Positions 33,659 through 41,091 of a stretch of DNA of 47,927 nt are shown here, in pieces. Source of the DNA: Candidatus Zhuqueibacterota bacterium (lineage in GTDB: Bacteria > Zhuqueibacterota > Zhuqueibacteria > Thermofontimicrobiales > Sulfurfontimicrobiaceae); assembly GCA_016927835.1 (NCBI GenBank), contig JAFGMA010000284.1:1-47927 (forward strand), written 5' to 3'. The position numbers and the translations under genes were made by a program. The notes under the pieces were generated by a model. It searched no databases. It saw only the letters and a program-made list of their open reading frames with translations, and had not been told where the DNA came from. Every line of letters starts with the position of its first letter. The first letter of the stretch is position 1.

Positions 33659-34252
33659 TCATATATTCGCTTCAATAAGTTTTTCTATCCGAATGTTTCT
33701 GCCATACACAAATTCAAATAGATCCCGTTTCTTTTCGAAGCCATAGATTTCAGCATCGCAATTTCCCCGGCAGTGAAGCGTCAGATTGATTTCATTTGCA
33801 TGCCATTCGCAACCAATCCGCTGAACCGCATTCGTATGACTGCGGTCCAGCCCGTCGGCGAGGCGCAACAAACTGGATAATTGGCTGACCTTCACTTTTT
33901 CTGCGGGTGACAAAGCGGCGTATTGCGAGTGAGAATCCGCCGGAAAAGCCTTTCGATGATATCGGGCGATGTTGGCGATGAGCAGCACCTCCCGCTTGGA
34001 CCAGCCTGCGATGCCGTAATTAAGTATCATATCTCTCGAATGCTTATGATGTTTGCTTCCGCTGATCGCCCAGCCAATATCGTGCAACAAACTCGCAGCT
34101 TCCAGCAACTCGCTGTCCGCAGCCTTTAGCGAATGCAATGCGTTCAGTTCATCGAACAGCATGAGAGCAAGTTTGCATACCTGTTCTTCATGTGCCGATT
34201 CGCCCAACAGGCTGTCGCGCAATTCGCGGACCGAAGTCATATTTCGATTCAT
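33659..34252 (-). CDS. HD-domain protein, detached C-terminal half of exopolyphosphatase
   Basis: 197 residues. AASLLHDIGWAISGSKHHKHS has the H...HD...H metal-binding pattern of HD phosphohydrolases, and LRLADGLDRSH is the region that in long E. coli-type Ppx/GppA proteins forms domains III-IV. The ASKHA half is encoded separately by the next gene upstream (34422). Together they equal one long Ppx. It may bind the other protein or act alone as a nucleotide or polyphosphate phosphohydrolase. The start ATG has no clear Shine-Dalgarno. Confidence 0.85.
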   Translation of the reverse strand: MNRNMTSVRELRDSLLGESAHEEQVCKLALMLFDELNALHSLKAADSELLEAASLLHDIGWAISGSKHHKHSRDMILNYGIAGWSKREVLLIANIARYHRKAFPADSHSQYAALSPAEKVKVSQLSSLLRLADGLDRSHTNAVQRIGCEWHANEINLTLHCRGNCDAEIYGFEKKRDLFEFVYGRNIRIEKLIEANI

Positions 34253-34421
34253 TCAACTTTTCCGGGATCTCAAAATTCTGTCAAATATAAGCCGCAGATT
34301 TTACAAATATCGCCGATTTTTCACTATGACATCTTCGTAATCAGCGCTGTGCCTTTCATCAATTATTCGTAAGGCTATGTTCGTTATCTTCAATTTCGTC
34401 CGGCGCGCTTCATGAGTGCGT

Positions 34422-35336
34422 TCATAAATCGTCGGTGAGTAAAACGCCGAAAAGGAGATCGCGCAAACTAACTGTGATTGCGCTTAAATTCAACATTTCA
34501 AGGCTTTCGGCAAGAATGGCTGCTCCGGCGAGAATAACGTCCGCTCGTTTTGGATTCAAGCCGACGATTTTGCGGCGCTGTTCAATGGTTCTTGAACGAA
34601 AATCAGCAACCATTTGGATCAGCTTATTGCGAGTGATTTCCATGAGATGAATCTGTTCAAACAGTGACTCGGCGAGGGAGCTTTGCACCTGGGCGAGGGT
34701 GGAGGCAGTGCCCCCGACTGCAATGCCCAGAAATGTCTCTCGCGGGAAATTTTCTAGTTTCGGCGCCAATTGTGCCCTGACGTATTTCTGAAACGCATCA
34801 AATTCCGTATCTGTTACGGGATCGCTCGCAAAGAAGCGCTCGCTTAAACGGCGGCTGCCGATATCAATTGAAATTTTGGTGTGCATTACGCCACCGGTGG
34901 CAACGATGTATTCGGTACTACCGCCGCCTACGTCGATCACGATGGCATTCGTATCCGCCGGGAAATCGCTGAAAACGCCAAGGTACGTAAGCCGTGCTTC
35001 TTCAGCGCCTGAAATGACATGGCAGGTTCTGCCGGTGCGTTCGCTTAGCGCATCCAAAAACAGAGAGCGATTGCGCGCATCCCTAACAGCGCTGGTTGCC
35101 ACAATCCTGACTTGCCGGATGTGATTCGCGCTAATGATTTCATTATATTCCAGCACCGCGTCTATCACCCGTTCCATCGACGCCGGGGCGAGTTCACCGG
35201 ACTTGCCCAATCCCTCGCCCAACCGCGTTATGCGCTCCTCGTGCAGCAGGGGCGATAGCTTGCCTTTGCCGCGCCGCTCCACGATGAGTAGTCGGGTTGA
35301 ATTGGTGCCGATATCGATTGACGCATGCTTTTCCAT
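34422..35336 (-). CDS. ppx: Exopolyphosphatase/pppGpp phosphatase, ASKHA part
   Basis: 304 residues, the length of the short, HD-less Ppx/GppA proteins. ASIDIGTNSTRLLIVE (5-20) and AIVIDVGGGSTEYIVATGG (~131-149) are the two phosphate-loop motifs of the ASKHA fold; GVFSDFP and LNPKRADVILAGAAIL complete the fold. It removes terminal phosphate from polyphosphate or pppGpp in the cytosol. AGGA precedes the ATG at a 7-base gap. It is the first gene of a minus-strand run that continues with the HD gene, manA, SEC-C and prc. Confidence 0.93.
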   Translation of the reverse strand: MEKHASIDIGTNSTRLLIVERRGKGKLSPLLHEERITRLGEGLGKSGELAPASMERVIDAVLEYNEIISANHIRQVRIVATSAVRDARNRSLFLDALSERTGRTCHVISGAEEARLTYLGVFSDFPADTNAIVIDVGGGSTEYIVATGGVMHTKISIDIGSRRLSERFFASDPVTDTEFDAFQKYVRAQLAPKLENFPRETFLGIAVGGTASTLAQVQSSLAESLFEQIHLMEITRNKLIQMVADFRSRTIEQRRKIVGLNPKRADVILAGAAILAESLEMLNLSAITVSLRDLLFGVLLTDDL

Positions 35337-35460
35337 TTTTTTTCCTGTTGCGTTGGCTGCGTTTTGAATTGAAGCTGTTTTATTGCGTTTCAGAATTTAT
35401 CTGAAAAATACGAAAAACAGTGCCTAATGTCAAGTTAAAATCCTTCATGAGGTAATGCTT

Positions 35461-35539
35461 CAGTTGCTGGTTTTTTTCATGATTTGCAATGCCCCCAGGA
35501 TTCACAAACGGGAGTTTGGGAAGCAGTCACTGAGGGATT
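35461..35539 (+). repeat. 80-bp repeat family 2, copy 2
   Basis: TTGCTGGTTTTTTTCATGAT, then TGCAATGCCCCCAGG and GTCACTGAGGGATTT match 26720-26795. The central hairpin is decayed (ATTCACAAAC and GTTTGGGAAGC pair only partly). It lies inside a 100-base direct duplication (see the intergenic entry). Confidence 0.6.
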
Positions 35540-35601
35540 TGCCTTCATAAGGTAATCGATCAGTTATTGGAAGGGGATTTTTTAATGATGTATGAAGTGC
35601 T

Positions 35602-35621
35602 GCGGCGCATAAAGGCGCCGC
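35602..35621. repeat. GC-rich hairpin repeat
   Basis: GCGGCGC, ATAAAG loop, GCGCCGC: a perfect 7-bp stem, flanked by GTGCT and ACTCC. Such GTGCGGCGCC palindromes are common REP-like units. It is not placed as a terminator for any gene. Confidence 0.5.
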
Positions 35622-35868
35622 ACTCCAAACATCTCGAAATATGCCGCTGTGAGGGGGCGCTCATGTTGGTTGAACCTTTGCTTTCTTTCCGGAAAACAAA
35701 TGCTTAAACATACCGTATCAATTCGCTGAAATATGACCTGCATGATTCGAATTGATCCGTCTCCCCGTGTTCAGGTTGGTTAAAAGCGGCAACCCAGAAA
35801 TTAGATGCAGCGCAGCAGAACAATCGGTGACTGGTTTCGATTCAAAATCTCAATGTGAAGGCGGAAGT

Positions 35869-36042
35869 ATGAAATTAGTGCAATTTTTTATGCGTTTATT
35901 TGAACACAATTGTAATTTTGCAGGTACAATTCGAAGACATGACTGTCATTCTTTTGGAAACAGAATCTTGTCTTCGGGATTGAACACAAAAATTGCCGGA
36001 CATTTCAATTATGTAGCAGTATTAATCTCAACTCTGAAGTGA
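35869..36042 (+). CDS. Possible small ORF upstream of the radical SAM gene
   Basis: 57 residues from an ATG at 35869; GGCGGAAGT just upstream is only a weak ribosome site. It ends 14 bases before the radical SAM start. Sequence contains two cysteines (HNCNFAG; RHDCHSFG) and is otherwise unrecognised. Position would suit a peptide substrate for the radical SAM enzyme, but composition is not striking and the ORF could be chance. Confidence 0.28.
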   Translation: MKLVQFFMRLFEHNCNFAGTIRRHDCHSFGNRILSSGLNTKIAGHFNYVAVLISTLK

Positions 36043-36056
36043 AAAGGACTTGAATC

Positions 36057-37139
36057 ATGTCGAGTAACCATTCAAGAACAAAGCGATTAAATTCATCATT
36101 GCTGATATTCTTCAAAAATGCACTGCGGGTCGGAATGAGAAATCCGTCGCAGGCGTTCTCATTTATCAGAACACTAGGCTGGCTCGCCAGAGCGGCTCAC
36201 AGGCGATCAACCTGGAAAAGGCGGGATGTTACCGTACCGCCAATCATCATTTTCAGTGTCACCAATAAATGCAATCTCCATTGCAAAGGGTGCTACGCTC
36301 AAAGCTTTCACTCCGCGACAGAGGATGAATTGAGCGCGCAGAAATTGAGAGAAATCACCGAAGAAGCGGAGCAACTCGGTGTATCTTTCTTTGTATTAGC
36401 CGGTGGCGAGCCGTTCATGCGCCCGGAAATAATGGATATTATGAATGCTTATCCTCAAATCATTTTTCTTGTTTTCACCAATGGGTTGCTCATCGATGAC
36501 GCACTCATCCGGCAATTTAAAGCGCAGCGGAACCTTGTGCCGCTCATTAGCCTGGAAGGCACTGCCGAAGATACAGATGACCGGCGCGGTGTCGGCACCT
36601 TTGCTTTTCTGGAAAATGTGATGCAAATAATGAGGACTGAGAATATTTTCTTCGGTACGTCGCTGACATTGACCCGGGATAATTTTCCCACCATCCTCGA
36701 ACGGGCATATATCAAAAATATGGTCGACGCGGGCTGCAAATTTTTCCTTTTTCTCGAATATACGCCAACCGCCGAGGGCACCGAGAACTGGACACTCACG
36801 ATTGACCAGCGGAACCGTGTCTCCGGTTTTATGGATGCCTTTCGCAACGAGTATCCGGCGCTCTTCATTGCCGTTCCCTGGGATGAGGACGACGTCGGGG
36901 GCTGCCTGTCGGCGGCGCGCGGATTCGTTCACATCAATGCTCGCGGCGATATCGAACCTTGCCCGTTTGCACCATTTTCCGATACCAATGTCCGTGATGC
37001 CTCGCTGAAAGATGCTCTGCAATCGGAGTTCATGGAAAAAATTCGGCAAATACCTGAATTATCAAGGGAAACGGGCGGTGGGTGCATTTTGTGGAAGGAA
37101 CGCGAACTGGTTCAATCTTTGCTTAAGGAGGTGGGATAA
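36057..37139 (+). CDS. Radical SAM protein with SPASM-like C-terminus
   Basis: 360 residues. The iron-sulfur motif CNLHCKGC places Cys72, Cys76 and Cys79; AGGEPFMRPEI is the SAM-binding GGE region. The C-terminal part has GGCLSAARGFVHINARGDIEPCPFAPFSDTNV, a SPASM-like region with Cys residues and a GGGCILW motif near the end. Members modify peptides or act in cofactor assembly; substrate unknown. AAGGA lies 8 bases before the ATG. The last residues (EVG) and the stop codon lie inside MITE copy C, so the natural end may have been altered by insertion. Confidence 0.9.
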   Translation: MSSNHSRTKRLNSSLLIFFKNALRVGMRNPSQAFSFIRTLGWLARAAHRRSTWKRRDVTVPPIIIFSVTNKCNLHCKGCYAQSFHSATEDELSAQKLREITEEAEQLGVSFFVLAGGEPFMRPEIMDIMNAYPQIIFLVFTNGLLIDDALIRQFKAQRNLVPLISLEGTAEDTDDRRGVGTFAFLENVMQIMRTENIFFGTSLTLTRDNFPTILERAYIKNMVDAGCKFFLFLEYTPTAEGTENWTLTIDQRNRVSGFMDAFRNEYPALFIAVPWDEDDVGGCLSAARGFVHINARGDIEPCPFAPFSDTNVRDASLKDALQSEFMEKIRQIPELSRETGGGCILWKERELVQSLLKEVG

Positions 37140-37224
37140 AATAAATTACCCATCTAATTTTCTTAAGTGGCTATTTCTCAAAATAATTTTAAGCTAAATG
37201 TCCAAGTTATTTAATCCCACCTCC
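37127..37224 (+). repeat. MITE-like element, copy C (98 bp)
   Basis: GGAGGTGGGATAAA at the left and TTAATCCCACCTCC at the right form the terminal inverted repeat. Interior ATAAATTACCCAT, AAGTGGCTATTTCTCAAAAT, AAATGTCCAAGTTATT matches copy D base by base over most of its length and the reverse complement of copy B. It overlaps the 3' end of the radical SAM gene, whose stop is TAA at 37137-37139, and ends 41 bases before the barrel gene. Confidence 0.85.
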
Positions 37225-37264
37225 TAAATGAGTTGATGCGCGCATAAAAACTTAATTTTATACG

Positions 37265-38929
37265 ATGAAACGAAACCAATTTTGCACATTCAATTTCATT
37301 TTTGTGAGACAATTTCAATTTAAAGCGATTCTTTTATGGGCAATTCTGAGCCTCATTCATCAACCCGTCACTGCCGCACGCCAATCAGCCTGGCTGAATC
37401 CGCCCGACACAATCGCCATCGATGATGAGAGCAGTGAATTGCTGTATGAAATCGAATTCATGCGCCTGGCAAAACGCCTGGCTGCCGGCAATTTTGAACC
37501 AGGGAAAAATCCGGATATCGATCTGGTACTGCAATTCAAAAAAGATGCAGAAGAAGCAGCCGCCAGGGGCAATTATGTGCTGGCACAGATCACGCTGGAG
37601 GAAGCCAATGGGTTGTTGACTGGCATTCAAATCCCCGAAGAAGCGCTTGACCAATCAGCGCCGGTATTTGAAGGAACTGAAACCGAAAGAACGGTTCACG
37701 TACCGGAGTGTCGTCGGGAAATTCTGTTCGGAACCGATGCCTGGCGCCATGAATTCGAAATGACAACAACCGATAGCGACACCACCTTGCTGGAAGGCGA
37801 ACAAAATCCGTTTTACGGGATATTGCTCGGTTTTGATTTCATGACCCAAGGGAACACGCAGTTCCGGGGCAAGACGAGTCTAAAAAACAGTCGCGATTAC
37901 CTGGTTGCAGACGCTGAGCTTTCCGCACGAACCACCTTCAATCGGTCTTCAACCTTTGAATTTGATAACAAACTCGAATGGACAGAATACCACGCGGATA
38001 ATTTGAAATATTTCCACGATGCCTTTGCATTGCGGACGAAATCCCGGATTGGCGCTCAGACAGATTTCAATGTGCGCACTGAATTGAGTTTCCGCAATTA
38101 CGCACAAGAGGATGAATTCTACGCCAGCTATTTCCAGGGGAAGCTTTTCGGCTCTATTGATCGCAACATTTTTTCAAGCCACCGCATCGGATTAGGCTAT
38201 GAATTCCTGTCGCGAATGCACGCGACAGCCGATGAAAAAAATTACCGGGATCACCGGCTCGATGCGACCTGGTCAATGAGCGCAGGTTACAAGATGCGGC
38301 TTTTCGTGAATAACCAGATGCGGCTCCGAGATTATGTGCGTGCCGAATCCGACTCCACGTATCAGAACGATTATTTTGACGAGTACCTGCTTGCCAATCT
38401 GACGCTGTCGTTAACGGATGATTTTTCGCTGCAGTTGGAGAACAACCTCAATTATCGCGAATACAGGCACCAGAATCCGATTATGCCAACCTATTTTCAA
38501 AATGATGTCAAACCGTCGCTGCTATACCGGTTCAATCAGGAAGTTACGTTCAATTTCGGATATTTTTACGGCTTTGCAGCTTATGCTGAACAAACTGCGG
38601 AAACCGCTTCATTTGTGAGTAATGAAGACTATAACACCAACGGACCCGCCCTGGGAATCGAAATATTTCATCTGACTAAATTTATGATGAGTTGTTCTTA
38701 CAGCTATGAGATGCGCCGTTACCCCAATTCGCAAACCAGGGATATCACCAGCTTCAGCCTGTTTTCCGACCGAAATATCCATTCATTGCTGCTATTTTTG
38801 CTGTGGGAGTTGACCGATGACATCAGCGTCAGCCTGATTGCTAATTACGATAACGATAAGGACAAGCAGCAGGAACACAGCGATTCGCGCAGCACCATGC
38901 TTTCGATTGAGTTTAATTATCAGTTGTGA
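37265..38929 (+). CDS. Outer-membrane beta-barrel protein, unknown
   Basis: 554 residues. Signal peptide (KAILLWAILSLIHQPVTAA) after a basic N-terminus; a helical region of ~80 residues (ESSELLYEIEFMRLAKRLA to NYVLAQITLEEANGLL) precedes the barrel. From about residue 170 onward alternating strand patterns occur (TSLKNSRDYLVADAELSART, FEFDNKLEWTEY), and the protein ends in an aromatic strand, SIEFNYQL, typical of Bam-inserted barrels. I do not recognise a family. No strong Shine-Dalgarno precedes the ATG, which lies 41 bases after MITE copy C. Confidence 0.82.
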   Translation: MKRNQFCTFNFIFVRQFQFKAILLWAILSLIHQPVTAARQSAWLNPPDTIAIDDESSELLYEIEFMRLAKRLAAGNFEPGKNPDIDLVLQFKKDAEEAAARGNYVLAQITLEEANGLLTGIQIPEEALDQSAPVFEGTETERTVHVPECRREILFGTDAWRHEFEMTTTDSDTTLLEGEQNPFYGILLGFDFMTQGNTQFRGKTSLKNSRDYLVADAELSARTTFNRSSTFEFDNKLEWTEYHADNLKYFHDAFALRTKSRIGAQTDFNVRTELSFRNYAQEDEFYASYFQGKLFGSIDRNIFSSHRIGLGYEFLSRMHATADEKNYRDHRLDATWSMSAGYKMRLFVNNQMRLRDYVRAESDSTYQNDYFDEYLLANLTLSLTDDFSLQLENNLNYREYRHQNPIMPTYFQNDVKPSLLYRFNQEVTFNFGYFYGFAAYAEQTAETASFVSNEDYNTNGPALGIEIFHLTKFMMSCSYSYEMRRYPNSQTRDITSFSLFSDRNIHSLLLFLLWELTDDISVSLIANYDNDKDKQQEHSDSRSTMLSIEFNYQL

Positions 38930-38964
38930 CAGCACCCGGAAATACCTATTTTTTGCCTGCTATT

Positions 38965-40254
38965 TCAGCCACCCTTATTCGCATAATTCAACACAAATTC
39001 GATCCACTTCGAGCGAATATTTTCCTTCAATAATAGTGTTTGCACCGGCTTGCGTTTCAAAATCCAGCCCATGATTTGATTGATAAACAGGATTGGTATC
39101 GATTCGAGATCATCGAACAGCAGGTGCTGGAACTTTCCGCGTTCGAGTGCCATAATCAGGATGCGCTCTAACGAATGCTCAGGCGTAAACAAGCGCTGGG
39201 AGCGTTTCTCCATGCGAATCGCCGCGCTCGAACAGGCACGAACGCAAACGCCGCAACCGATGCATCGGGTCTCATCGATTCGCGCGCGCATTTTGGGCTT
39301 CGCCTGTTGAGTGGTTTCCATCGTGATGCAGTCGATGGGACACGCTTTTGCGCATTTTCCGCACCCCGTGCAGTCCTCATCCGAAATGGTTGAGATAAAA
39401 TTGCTGGAATACATGGGTTTATGCATAGGACGAAATCGTTTATACGATTCCAGGATGGTACAGCCGCAGCCACAGCAATTGCATATAAATCCGATATTAT
39501 TTTTGACATTATCGGCAGTTTGCACCATATTCATTTCGCGAGCCATCGCCAGGATATCCAGCGCTTCCGTCTGTTCAATTGGTTCTGCCAGTTTATGGCG
39601 CACGAAATATTCCGTCCCATTGCCAAATGTGAGGCACATGCGCAGCGGATGCTCGCAGGCTTCACCCACGTGTTCTTTCACATGCCGGCAATGGCACAGG
39701 GCAACGGCATGCTGTTTTGCACTTTTGATCACCCAGGTGGCTTTTTCATAGTCCAGGACTTCGGCGTAAAGCTGTGGATCGAGTGCGTCTTCATGCACCA
39801 GTGTGCGTATGAGCGGCGTATCACCCGATATCGCCTGTTTGAGAAATACATTTTCAGGATCGCGCAGCATGTATTCTTCATAGAAATTCGAGAGCACTTT
39901 TTGATCGTAATCGTTCCTCACACGCATCATTGAAAATTCGAAGAATCCGATGACCGTCGGCAAGAGCACGTAATAAGCCCTGTCCCTGCCCCGTTGCAGA
40001 TCGATCACCAGTCCTTTTTCAGCCATGCCATCGAGTTTTTCCTTCAAATATCGAATGTTCTTTCCGGTGCGCTTCTGAATGGTTTTCAGCGACGAAAAGC
40101 GAATCGGCATCCGGCTGGCGATAAACGCTTCTTCCTCGGTGAAAAGCAGTTTCAAAATTTCATAAAATGCCTTGTGTTCCGGTGCGCCTACAGGCATGCG
40201 ATCCAGACGTTGCTGCAGGTTTTGATAGACGGATTTGGCGGCTAAATGTCCCAT
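38965..40254 (-). CDS. Multi-cluster iron-sulfur protein with winged-helix N-terminus
   Basis: 429 residues. Residues 50-100 look like a winged-helix domain (SSLKTIQKRTGKNIRYLKEK). Then come CHCRHVKEHVGEACEHPLRMC (187-207), a compact CNCCGCGC (258-265) and two ferredoxin-type 4Fe-4S motifs: CTGCGKCAKACP (295-306) and CIGCGVCVRACS (331-342). This pattern is seen in iron-sulfur proteins encoded with oxidoreductases of anaerobes; the cysteine-rich middle may bind another cluster. Electron transfer or redox sensing is inferred. No operon partner; divergent from MITE copy D. Confidence 0.85.
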   Translation of the reverse strand: MGHLAAKSVYQNLQQRLDRMPVGAPEHKAFYEILKLLFTEEEAFIASRMPIRFSSLKTIQKRTGKNIRYLKEKLDGMAEKGLVIDLQRGRDRAYYVLLPTVIGFFEFSMMRVRNDYDQKVLSNFYEEYMLRDPENVFLKQAISGDTPLIRTLVHEDALDPQLYAEVLDYEKATWVIKSAKQHAVALCHCRHVKEHVGEACEHPLRMCLTFGNGTEYFVRHKLAEPIEQTEALDILAMAREMNMVQTADNVKNNIGFICNCCGCGCTILESYKRFRPMHKPMYSSNFISTISDEDCTGCGKCAKACPIDCITMETTQQAKPKMRARIDETRCIGCGVCVRACSSAAIRMEKRSQRLFTPEHSLERILIMALERGKFQHLLFDDLESIPILFINQIMGWILKRKPVQTLLLKENIRSKWIEFVLNYANKGG

Positions 40255-40544
40255 TTATTCCTCCGATCCTGTTTGAGATATTCATTTTTTTAAATATAAT
40301 GAATTTTTGAACCAAATCAAGCGAATTAATTTGCGCTGCACTAATCCTCCGATTATGTGAAGAGAATTAGTCATTTTAACTTTTCAAAGAGTTTAAACCT
40401 TTGAAAGACTAAACTATGCAATCAGGATCGAAGCCATTACACCTGGATAATTCATAAAGCAGCGGCTTTGCTTTTTTAGCTGCCGAAAAACGAAATTATT
40501 AACGGAAGCACTCAAATGAAACTCAGTTTCTAAGGTGTATTTAA

Positions 40545-40643
40545 GGATGTGGGATAAAATAAATTACCCATTAAAATTTCGTAAGTTGCTATTTATCAAT
40601 ATTATTTTCAAGCAAAATATCCAAGTTATTTAATCCCACCTCC
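40545..40643 (+). repeat. MITE-like element, copy D (99 bp)
   Basis: Left end GGATGTGGGATAAA (one base changed from GGAGGTGGG), right end TTAATCCCACCTCC. Interior is nearly identical to copy C. Flanks are TTAA on the left and TTAA on the right, as expected for a TTAA target duplication or as an extension of the terminal repeat. Confidence 0.85.
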
Positions 40644-40945
40644 TTAAGTGAGCAATTCAACAATACTTATGATGCCCAAAATCCTTAATCTTAAATGCGC
40701 AATCCGCTGCTAGTGCAAGGATTATTCTCTTGCTTTAGATTTGCCTTTAGTTTTTTAGCCACTAATTGGTACTGATGAAACACAGATTCTTTGTGCTGTA
40801 TTACGCTTATCCGTATTTAATCAGTGAAAATCCGTGGTGAAATTCTATTTGTGTACCTTTTTTGTCTGAATATTGCCTGATGCCCGATAATCGCGATTTT
40901 AGCAATTCAATGAATAAAGCAGGTACAACGGTTTTAATTTTTATA

Positions 40946-40974
40946 TTGACATTTTGTTATGATTTAGTTACATT
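40946..40974 (+). promoter_or_regulatory. Sigma-70-like promoter of the VIT/VWA gene
   Basis: Perfect -35 TTGACA at 40946-40951, 17-base spacer, -10 TACATT at 40969-40974 (4 of 6 consensus bases). About 118 bases before the ATG at 41092. Confidence 0.5.
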
Positions 40975-41091
40975 AAACTGGTTTGCTGCAACGGATTTAT
41001 TTCTCTAAATTTGCAGAACTTCGGATAATTCAGGCGTGTGTGAGAATCTGGGCACTATTTATCATTTTCGAAGCGTTTGGAGGGACTTCAG

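Larger units (their letters stand above)
35337..35868. other. Intergenic region with repeats
   Basis: Divergent gap between ppx (-) and the radical SAM region (+). A 29-base imperfect direct repeat (35442-35470 and 35542-35570, CCTTCATGAGGTAATGCTTC vs CCTTCATAAGGTAATCGATC) brackets copy 2 of the 80-bp repeat. A GCGGCGC (35602-35608)/GCGCCGC (35615-35621) hairpin follows. No ORF is supported before 35869. Confidence 0.5.
40255..41091. other. Intergenic region with MITE copy D, decayed repeat and promoter
   Basis: A TTTCAAAG (40382-40389)/CTTTGAAA (40399-40406) hairpin, MITE copy D (40545-40643), and a decayed dispersed repeat (about 40758-40850, with AACACAGATT and ATCAGTGAAAATCCGTGGTG) lie here. 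The promoter of the VIT/VWA gene is at 40946-40974. No other gene is supported. Confidence 0.5.

Noticed and set aside
36396..37049. 217-codon - ORF antisense to the radical SAM gene
   Set aside because: Shadow frame of a gene with a complete CxxxCxxC motif.
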